From CSP1-8 sp049688015 (lineage in GTDB: Bacteria > Desulfobacterota > Deferrimicrobia > Deferrimicrobiales > Deferrimicrobiaceae): a DNA stretch of 11,844 bases. The stretch covers positions 1 to 11,844 of the forward strand of contig JBAVJZ010000149.1 in the NCBI GenBank assembly GCA_049688015.1. Reading direction: 5' to 3'. Below the pieces are notes generated by a model. That model was not told the origin of the DNA. It was given only the letters and a program-made list of their open reading frames with translations, and did not search any database. Below are positions 6,677-11,844 of the stretch, piece by piece (positions within the stretch are counted from its first letter, which is position 1; each line of letters begins with the position of its first letter). Both the position numbers and the translations under genes were made by a program.

Positions 6677-6692
6677 CCTCCGGGGAAGGAGG
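6677..6692 (+). promoter_or_regulatory. Hairpin masking the dnaB ribosome binding site
   Basis: CCTCC (6677-6681) and GGAGG (6688-6692) form a perfect 5-bp inverted repeat around a GGGGAA loop. The 3' arm is the core of the AAGGAGGT ribosome binding site for dnaB (ATG at 6698). The 5' arm begins 8 nt after the rplI stop codon. Ribosomes finishing rplI would cover and open the structure, so translational coupling of dnaB to rplI is plausible. The stem is short, and the function is inferred. Confidence 0.4.
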
Positions 6693-6697
6693 TCGAC

Positions 6698-8083
6698 ATG
6701 AGCGGTCCGCGGGTTACGACGCACGGAGCGGCGGAAACTCCTCTCCTGAAGGTTCCTCCCCACAGTCTCGAGGCCGAACAGGCCGTGCTCGCCTCTGTTC
6801 TGCTGAACAACGACCTGATGAACGACGTGGTCGAGATCCTGCGTCCGGACGATTTCTACCAGGGCGCCCACAGGACGCTCTTTTCCACGATGGTGGACCT
6901 CTACGAGCGGGGACGCGCGATCGACCAGCTGACGCTTTCCGAGGCCCTCAACACCCGCGGCGTGGCAGGCGAAGTGGGGGGACTGTCCTACCTCTCCGAA
7001 CTCATCCACAACATTCCCAGCACCGCGAACGTCGCCGATTACGCACGGCTGGTCAAGGAGAGAGCGATTCTCCGGAAGATGATCGTCGTGGCCCAGCAGA
7101 TCACGAATTCCGCGTTCCAGGGCGTGGGCGAGGTCGACGACTTCCTCGACAAGACCGAGCAGGCGATCTTCTCGATCGCCGAGGAGAAAATCAAGCCCTC
7201 CTACTACTCGATGGCCGAGATGGGGAAGGAGGCGATGCGGGAGATCGAGAAGCTCTACGAGAAGAAAGAGCTGATCACCGGGGTCTCCTCCGGCTTCCGC
7301 GACCTGGACCGGCTGACGGCGGGGTTCCAGAAGTCCGACATGATCGTCGTCGCTGGCCGTCCCGGCATGGGAAAGACGGCCTTTTCCCTGAACGTCGCCC
7401 TCCATGCCGCTCTCCGCAACGGTTTGCCGGTCGCGATCTTCTCGCTGGAGATGAGCCGCCAGCAGCTCGCCCTGCGGATGATCTGCTCGGAGGCGAGAGT
7501 CAACTTCCAGCGGCTGCGGACGGGGTACCTTGCCCAGGACGAGATCAACCGGATCGTCGCTGCCGTGGGAAAGCTCTCCGAGGCGCAGATCTACTGCGAC
7601 GATTCCGGTGTGCTGAACGCTCTCGAGATGCGGGCGAAGGCGCGCCGCCTGAAAAAGGACAAGAACATCGGGATGGTCATCATCGACTACCTCCAGCTCA
7701 TGCGGGGGATAACGTCGCGGGGAAGCGCGGACAACCGCGTGCAGGAGATCTCGGAGATCTCCCGCTCGCTCAAGGCTCTGGCGAAGGAGATCGACGTCCC
7801 GGTCATCGCCATCTCCCAGCTCAACCGCGGTCTGGAAAGGCGCGACGACAAGCGCCCCCAGATGTCCGATCTCCGGGAGTCGGGGGCGATCGAGCAGGAC
7901 GCCGACCTGATCCTTTTCATCTACCGCGAGGAGATGTACAGCAAGGGGGAAGTCCCCGATGACAAGAAGGGGGTTGCCGAGGTCATCATCGGGAAGCAGC
8001 GCAACGGCCCCATGGGAAAGGTCGATCTCACCTTCCTGAGCCAGTACACCCGTTTCGAGGACCTGGCGAGGGACTACGAGTAG
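6698..8083 (+). CDS. dnaB: Replicative DNA helicase DnaB
   Basis: DnaB is the hexameric 5'-to-3' helicase at the replication fork. It interacts with primase and the loader. The product has 461 residues, a normal length. The helical N-terminal domain (about 18-120, starting PPHSLEAEQAVLASVL) is followed by a linker and the RecA-like motor from about residue 190. Walker A is GRPGMGKTAF (220-229), Walker B is IIDYLQL (328-334), then come AISQLNRGLE (371-380) and DLRESGAIEQDADLILF (391-407). No intein interrupts the motifs, although DnaB is a frequent intein host. Placement after rplI is widely conserved. The ATG at 6698 has a near-perfect AAGGAGGT site 4 nt upstream. Confidence 0.97.
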   Translation: MSGPRVTTHGAAETPLLKVPPHSLEAEQAVLASVLLNNDLMNDVVEILRPDDFYQGAHRTLFSTMVDLYERGRAIDQLTLSEALNTRGVAGEVGGLSYLSELIHNIPSTANVADYARLVKERAILRKMIVVAQQITNSAFQGVGEVDDFLDKTEQAIFSIAEEKIKPSYYSMAEMGKEAMREIEKLYEKKELITGVSSGFRDLDRLTAGFQKSDMIVVAGRPGMGKTAFSLNVALHAALRNGLPVAIFSLEMSRQQLALRMICSEARVNFQRLRTGYLAQDEINRIVAAVGKLSEAQIYCDDSGVLNALEMRAKARRLKKDKNIGMVIIDYLQLMRGITSRGSADNRVQEISEISRSLKALAKEIDVPVIAISQLNRGLERRDDKRPQMSDLRESGAIEQDADLILFIYREEMYSKGEVPDDKKGVAEVIIGKQRNGPMGKVDLTFLSQYTRFEDLARDYE

Positions 8084-8099
8084 TCTTGCCTGCTTCGTG

Positions 8100-8124
8100 C
8101 CCCGGGACTCCGGACGGGCCGGGG
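8100..8124. terminator. Possible bidirectional hairpin between dnaB and thiD
   Basis: CCCCGG (8100-8105) and CCGGGG (8119-8124) form a perfect 6-bp inverted repeat with a 13-nt loop. It sits in the 43-nt gap between the convergent dnaB and thiD stop codons, where a shared terminator is expected. There is no T-tract on either strand, so a canonical intrinsic terminator is not supported. Confidence 0.3.
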
Positions 8125-8126
8125 GT

Positions 8127-8969
8127 CTACTTCACGCGTCGCCGGGAGTTCCCGGAGGGAAAGAAGGATCTTCCGGGAGCGTAGAGGGTCCACCGCCCCT
8201 CGGCGGAGGGGAACCCCTCCTCGACGTGCCTTGCCAATATCGACTTCGCGGTCCTCACCGCCTCCGGGAGGGGGTCCCCGGCCGCGAGCCGTGCGGCGAT
8301 ACCGGACGCAAGGGTGCATCCGGTTCCGTGCGGGTTGCGACGGGGGAATTTGCGCTCCGGCGGAAGCAGCGTGACCGTTTCGCCTTCAAAAAGGATGTCG
8401 ATGCCGCGCTTCCCCGACCAGGGGAAATGCCCTCCCTTCAGAACGACGGAGGCTCCCGAGGCGAGTGCGAGGTCCCGTGCGGCAGCGACGGCATCCCGGA
8501 ACCCCCCGACGCTCCGGGCGAGGATCTTCTCGATCTCCGGGAGATTGGGCGTCAGGACCGTCGCCCGGGCCAGCAGGTTCCGATAGACGGGCAAGGCGTT
8601 TCCCGCGAGAAGAGGCGCGCCGGAGGAGGACCGGAGCACCGGATCCAGGACGACCGGCAACCCCCGGTGTCTTTTGAGAAAGCGGAGCAGGCCTTCCGCG
8701 GCCGCTCGGGTCCCGACCATCCCGATCTTTACCGCACGGAGGCGGAAACTTTCCGCGGCCCGGGAGAGCGAGCGCTCCAGGGCCGCCCGCGGGAGGGGAA
8801 CGATCCGGTCGAACGTGGCGGTGGTCTGGATCGCGAGGCAGGAAGGTACGGCGACGGCGTATCCGCCCGCCGCATGTATCGCCTTTGCGTCCATCAGAAC
8901 GCCTGCTCCTCCGGTGGGGTCGAACCCCCCGAAGGCCAGGATCACCGGCGGCCTGTTTCCTCTTTCCAT
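8127..8969 (-). CDS. thiD: Hydroxymethylpyrimidine/phosphomethylpyrimidine kinase
   Basis: ThiD phosphorylates HMP and then HMP-phosphate to HMP-pyrophosphate, the pyrimidine half of thiamine. The 280-residue product is a ribokinase-fold enzyme. Visible motifs are GGFDPTGGAG (14-23) at the substrate site, KIGM (81-84), LDPVLRSSSGAPLL (108-121), TPNLPEIEKIL (140-150), VLKGGHF (176-182) and the catalytic anion-hole segment HGTGCTLASGIAA (214-226) with Cys218. The first motif departs from the common GTDPSGGAG, with Phe for Thr and Thr for Ser. A short Arg/Lys-rich tail ends the protein. The ATG at 8969 lies inside thiE (28-nt overlap), so the two are translationally linked. It converges on dnaB. 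Confidence 0.94.
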   Translation of the reverse strand: MERGNRPPVILAFGGFDPTGGAGVLMDAKAIHAAGGYAVAVPSCLAIQTTATFDRIVPLPRAALERSLSRAAESFRLRAVKIGMVGTRAAAEGLLRFLKRHRGLPVVLDPVLRSSSGAPLLAGNALPVYRNLLARATVLTPNLPEIEKILARSVGGFRDAVAAARDLALASGASVVLKGGHFPWSGKRGIDILFEGETVTLLPPERKFPRRNPHGTGCTLASGIAARLAAGDPLPEAVRTAKSILARHVEEGFPSAEGRWTLYAPGRSFFPSGNSRRRVK

Positions 8970-9625
8970 ATCCGTTGGAACTCCCTGGCGCGCTCCCGGA
9001 TAGCAGGGCCGCCGAACAGGTCCGAGATCACCGCGAACCCGGATGCGCCCGCCCGGATCACCTCCCGGACGTTCTGCCGGGTGATCCCGGATATGGCGAT
9101 TGCGGGGAGCGATACGGCCCCCGCAACCTCAGCGATGAGCTTCGGGCCCCGCGGCACGAGCGCGTCGTTCTTGGTCGTCGTCCGGAAGATCGCCCCCACG
9201 CCGATGTAGTCCGCGCCTTCCTGCTCCGCCCTGCGTGCTTCGGCGACATTGTGCGTGGACGATCCCAGAAGAAATCCCGATGGGACCAGTTTCCGCGCCT
9301 CGGGGATCGGGAGATCGTCCTGCCCGAGGTGGCAGCCGTCCGCCTCCGCCATCAGTGCCACGTCGAGGCGGTCGTTGACAAGGAAGAGGGCTCCGGCATT
9401 CCTGCATATACCGGCCAGCCTGCGTGCCCGGGAGAATACCGTCCGGGGGGAGGACTGCTTGTCCCGGTACTGGAGGATCCGGCACCCCCCCACGATCGCC
9501 TCCGAAACAGCGAATTCCAGTGCTTCCTCGGTGTCCTTCGCGTCGATGGCGAAGACGGCGGGGTCCAGAACCCCGTAGAGCCCTTCGATCCGGGGGGACG
9601 GGAGAGCGATCCGTTTTCCGCTCAT
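8942..9625 (-). CDS. thiE: Thiamine-phosphate synthase
   Basis: ThiE joins HMP-pyrophosphate and thiazole phosphate to make thiamine monophosphate, the step after ThiD. The 227-residue TIM-barrel protein shows ILQYRDK (50-56) for the pyrophosphate site, FLVNDRLDVALMAEADG (81-97) with the metal-binding Asp, HLGQDDLP (99-106), GSSTHN (121-126), DYIGVGAIFRTTTK (139-152), AIAISGI (175-181) and the C-terminal phosphate-binding GFAVISDLF (196-204). Its ATG overlaps the ntrC stop as ATGA (9622-9625), a classic coupling junction. No TPP riboswitch can precede it in this arrangement. An N-terminal extension of about 12 residues precedes the barrel. Confidence 0.95.
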   Translation of the reverse strand: MSGKRIALPSPRIEGLYGVLDPAVFAIDAKDTEEALEFAVSEAIVGGCRILQYRDKQSSPRTVFSRARRLAGICRNAGALFLVNDRLDVALMAEADGCHLGQDDLPIPEARKLVPSGFLLGSSTHNVAEARRAEQEGADYIGVGAIFRTTTKNDALVPRGPKLIAEVAGAVSLPAIAISGITRQNVREVIRAGASGFAVISDLFGGPAIRERAREFQRIWKEETGRR

Positions 9626-11058
9626 CGGGACTTCTTCTTTCGGGGGAGAAGGGAGAGGGACGACAGTTTTTTCCGCAGGGTGTTCCGGTTGATCCCCAGG
9701 ACCTGCGCGGCCTTCACCTGGTTCCCGCCGCTCGCCTCCATGACGATCTTGATGAGCGGCTTCTCCATCTGGCGGAGAAAGTAGCCGTGAAGATCGTCCT
9801 CTCCGTCGATGGCATCCCCCAGGCGCCCCACGAACTCCCTGACCCGCTCCTCGATAACCTGCTCCAGCGGAGCGGTGGACAGGTCAAGCGCCCCGTCCGC
9901 CTTGGCCAGCTCCCGCGCCACCTCTTCCCGCCGCAGGAGCTTCCCCGTGGAGAGAACGGCAAGCCTCTGGACGAAATTTTCCAGCTCCCGCACGTTTCCT
10001 TTCCAGGTTTGGGCAGCGATCACCTCCAGCGCCTCTTTCGAGAACGAGCGGGGGGGCCGGGAAAGGATCGTGCAGTACTTCTGGAGGAAAAAATCGGCGA
10101 GAAGGGGGATATCCTCCCGCCTCTCGGAAAGGGGGGGCACGCGGATCGGGAAGACGTTCAGCCGGTCGAAGAGGTCCTCACGGAACCTGCCGTCCGCGAC
10201 CATTCGCCGCAGGTCCCGGTTGGTCGCCGCGATGATGCGTCCCCGAAACAGCCGGTTCCGGCTCGACCCCAGCCTCGGGAATTCCTTCTCCTGCAGCACG
10301 CGGAGAAGCTTCGCCTGGAGGTCGGTCGGGATGTCCCCGACCTCGTCGAGAAAAAGGGTGCCCCCCGAGGCGGCCTCCAGCTTCCCTTCCCGGGCCGTTT
10401 CCGCCCCCGTGAACGACCCCTTCTCGAAGCCGAACAGCTCCGCCTCCTGCAGATCTTTCGGGATGGCGGAGGCGTTGACCGGCACGAAGGGGCCGTCGGG
10501 TGTCCCCAGCTCGTGGATGCATCGGGCGACGAGCTCTTTCCCCACGCCACGCTCGCCCAGAAGAAGGACGGTGGCGTCGGAGTCCGCCACTTTTCCCACT
10601 CCCAGGAACACGTCCAGGATGGCGCGGCTCCGCCCGACGATACGGGCCGACTTCCACTCCTCGAGGTCTTCCGTCCGGAACGGACGCTCACGGGAGGTCG
10701 CCTCGTTCGAGACTTCCCGCAGCAGGTTCTCGATATGGGCGATGTCGAACGGCTTGGTGATGAATTCCGCGGCCCCCGCACGGGTGGAGCGGGCGGCGGC
10801 TTCCGGCCGGCGAACGGCAGTCATGATGAAGAACCGGGTCGGGGATTTCCTCGCCTGGACCTTCTCGAGGACCTCGATCCCTTCCATGGCGGGCATGCGG
10901 ATGTCGATGAAGGCAGCGGCGTAGGTGTTCCGGGTCAGCAGGGAAAGCGCCTTTTCCCCGTCCTCCGCCAGGTCCGGAGTGAACCCCATCCCTGCGACCG
11001 TCTTCTTCAGGACCCAGCGGATGCTCTCGTCGTCGTCGGCTATGAGGACTTTGTTCAC
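9622..11058 (-). CDS. ntrC: NtrC-family sigma-54-dependent response regulator
   Basis: This is a three-domain activator that uses ATP to remodel sigma-54 RNA polymerase after phosphorylation by its partner kinase. The 478 residues comprise a receiver (about 1-118: acidic DDD at 8-10, phospho-acceptor Asp52 in FIDIRMP, switch Thr80, Lys102), an AAA+ domain (about 140-365: Walker A GERGVGKE 168-175, sigma-54 loop GSFTGA 214-219, Walker B TLFLDEVGDI 234-243, arginine finger region FREDLFDRL 292-300, WKGNVRELE 352-360) and a Fis-type helix-turn-helix (about 435-470, GNQVKAAQVLGINRNTLRKKL). The tail LPRKKKSR is basic. The loop has Ser where GAFTGA is standard. The start is GTG at 11058, where GTGA overlaps the kinase stop. 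The frame stays open further upstream over the kinase gene, but that stretch is not homologous. The name ntrC rests on domain style and the partner; the target genes are unknown. Confidence 0.9.
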   Translation of the reverse strand: MNKVLIADDDESIRWVLKKTVAGMGFTPDLAEDGEKALSLLTRNTYAAAFIDIRMPAMEGIEVLEKVQARKSPTRFFIMTAVRRPEAAARSTRAGAAEFITKPFDIAHIENLLREVSNEATSRERPFRTEDLEEWKSARIVGRSRAILDVFLGVGKVADSDATVLLLGERGVGKELVARCIHELGTPDGPFVPVNASAIPKDLQEAELFGFEKGSFTGAETAREGKLEAASGGTLFLDEVGDIPTDLQAKLLRVLQEKEFPRLGSSRNRLFRGRIIAATNRDLRRMVADGRFREDLFDRLNVFPIRVPPLSERREDIPLLADFFLQKYCTILSRPPRSFSKEALEVIAAQTWKGNVRELENFVQRLAVLSTGKLLRREEVARELAKADGALDLSTAPLEQVIEERVREFVGRLGDAIDGEDDLHGYFLRQMEKPLIKIVMEASGGNQVKAAQVLGINRNTLRKKLSSLSLLPRKKKSR

Positions 11059-11844
11059 GGGCGTTTTTTCTTTCCTGTGGAGACTGGAAGGGATATTGTA
11101 ACCGTCGTTCCCTTTCCTCGCACCGATTTTATTTCCAGCTTCCCGCCGTATCGGGAGATCGACTGTCTTGCCATCACAAGGCCGAGTCCCGTCCCCTTCG
11201 CCTTCGTCGTGTAGAACGGCAAAAACGCCCTTCGGGTCTCCTCCTCCGACATCCCGGTGCCGTCGTCCGCAATGAAGATCTCCACAAAAGAGTGCATTCT
11301 TCCTCTCGTCCGCCCCCACCGGTAATTTACGTTCATCCGGGTGTGGATGCGCACGGTCCCCTTTCCCGGGATGGACTCCACGGCGTTCTTGAGAACGTTC
11401 ACGATCGCCCGGAACACGGTGTCGGGGTGTCCGGACACGTCGGGAATGCTCGGATCGGCGATGAGCTCGAAGCGGATCTCCTTTCCCTGGGACCGCACAT
11501 CCGAGCGCATGAGTTCCTCGGCTTCCCGGAGGATCGAGTGGACAGGGAAGGGGCGGGCCGGCGGAGGGACCCTCCCCATCTCGAGCATCTTTTCCACGAG
11601 CCCGTTGATTCTCTCCGCCTCCCGAAGGATCAGACGGGTTCCCTCCCGGCGCTCCTCCTCGGGCGCCTCCCCCCGCAGCATCCATTGAGCCGCCCCCCGG
11701 ATCCCCCCCAGCGGATTCTTGATCTCGTGGGCGATTCCGTAGGCAAGCGTCTGCATCTCCTCCGCGCTCCCGGAGGCCCTCTCCTCCTGCCCGACCAGGC
11801 TGAGGATCTCGGCGGGCTTGATCGAAAGCACCGCCCCGTTGGGA
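11055..11844 (-). CDS. ntrB: NtrB-like sensor histidine kinase, C-terminal part (5' end outside window)
   Basis: This is a sensor histidine kinase that would phosphorylate the downstream NtrC-type regulator. The last 262 residues are visible and the frame is open to the window edge; the GTG at 11831 is internal. The H-box GIAHEIKNPLGGIRGAAQ (visible residues 36-53, His39 at 11727-11729) is the form typical of NtrB/GlnL. The HATPase domain follows: N-box NVLKNAVESI, G1 IADDGTGM, F-box FLPFYTTK, and G2 GTGLGLVMARQ. The few residues before the H-box may be the end of a PAS domain, so a soluble NtrB-type sensor is likely, though membrane segments upstream cannot be excluded. The stop overlaps the ntrC GTG by 4 nt. 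Confidence 0.88.
   Translation of the reverse strand, partial: PNGAVLSIKPAEILSLVGQEERASGSAEEMQTLAYGIAHEIKNPLGGIRGAAQWMLRGEAPEEERREGTRLILREAERINGLVEKMLEMGRVPPPARPFPVHSILREAEELMRSDVRSQGKEIRFELIADPSIPDVSGHPDTVFRAIVNVLKNAVESIPGKGTVRIHTRMNVNYRWGRTRGRMHSFVEIFIADDGTGMSEEETRRAFLPFYTTKAKGTGLGLVMARQSISRYGGKLEIKSVRGKGTTVTISLPVSTGKKKRP

Noticed and set aside
9626..11054. TPP riboswitch or separate promoter for thiE/thiD
   Set aside because: ntrC runs directly into thiE with a 4-nt overlap, so there is no leader in which the element could sit. I saw no THI-box-like fold.
9424..11214. Open frame of 596 codons on the plus strand opposite ntrC
   Set aside because: It is the mirror frame of a real high-GC gene. 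Its translation is Arg/Pro/Gly-rich with no recognisable domain.
11059..11685. N-terminal extension of the ntrC frame for about 200 codons upstream of the GTG at 11058
   Set aside because: The receiver domain starts right at the GTG, and the extension is low-complexity Gly/Arg/Pro sequence antiparallel in frame to the histidine kinase. The kinase clearly encodes the real protein there.
1..11844. CRISPR array, insertion sequence, prophage, toxin-antitoxin or defence genes
   Set aside because: No direct-repeat array, terminal inverted repeats, transposase, integrase or small toxin-antitoxin-like pair was seen. Nearly all of the DNA is covered by core genes.

Overview
This window reads as an ordinary, gene-dense chromosomal segment from a high-GC (about 60-65% by eye) Gram-negative-type bacterium. 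The best guess is a member of the former Deltaproteobacteria (Desulfobacterota/Desulfuromonadota and relatives). This rests on the gene neighbourhood ispE - spoVG - tRNA-Gln - prs - rplY - pth - rpsF - ssb - rpsR - rplI - dnaB and on a classical NtrB/NtrC pair. It is an inference without database support. I found no mobile element, CRISPR array, phage gene, riboswitch of a known metabolite class or defence system, and nothing that looks like an undescribed system.

Layout. The plus strand carries, in order: the 3' half of clpB (1-1304); ispE (1367-2218), with a plausible sigma-70 promoter in the gap before it; spoVG (2240-2524); tRNA-Gln(TTG) with encoded CCA (2631-2704); prs (2794-3729), behind a promoter with a perfect TATAAT box and using a TTG start; rplY/ctc (3745-4410); pth (4379-4987), overlapping rplY by 32 nt from a GTG start; rpsF (5084-5482), behind a structured leader; ssb (5499-5900); rpsR (5934-6215); rplI (6226-6669); and dnaB (6698-8083). 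The minus strand then carries a tightly overlapping, convergent operon, read right to left: an ntrB-like histidine kinase (11055 to beyond 11844), an ntrC-like sigma-54 activator (9622-11058), thiE (8942-9625) and thiD (8127-8969). No stretch longer than 300 bases lacks a gene.

How the genes fit together. The first half is isoprenoid precursor supply (ispE), PRPP synthesis (prs), general stress and translation (clpB, rplY, pth) and a conserved regulator (spoVG). The middle is the ribosomal S6/S18/L9 cluster with the replication proteins SSB and DnaB. The gene order of both blocks resembles the Bacillus subtilis arrangement with purR, yabJ and glmU missing. The minus-strand operon joins a nitrogen-type two-component system to two thiamine-biosynthesis genes. 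All four genes overlap, with no room for a TPP riboswitch between the regulators and thiE.

Points worth a second look: an IspE whose substrate-stacking Tyr is replaced by Leu; a rpsF leader with alternative hairpins around the ribosome binding site, possibly an S6:S18 autoregulatory element; a hairpin that masks the dnaB ribosome binding site; a GSFTGA variant of the sigma-54 contact loop in NtrC; and the ntrBC-thiED coupling.
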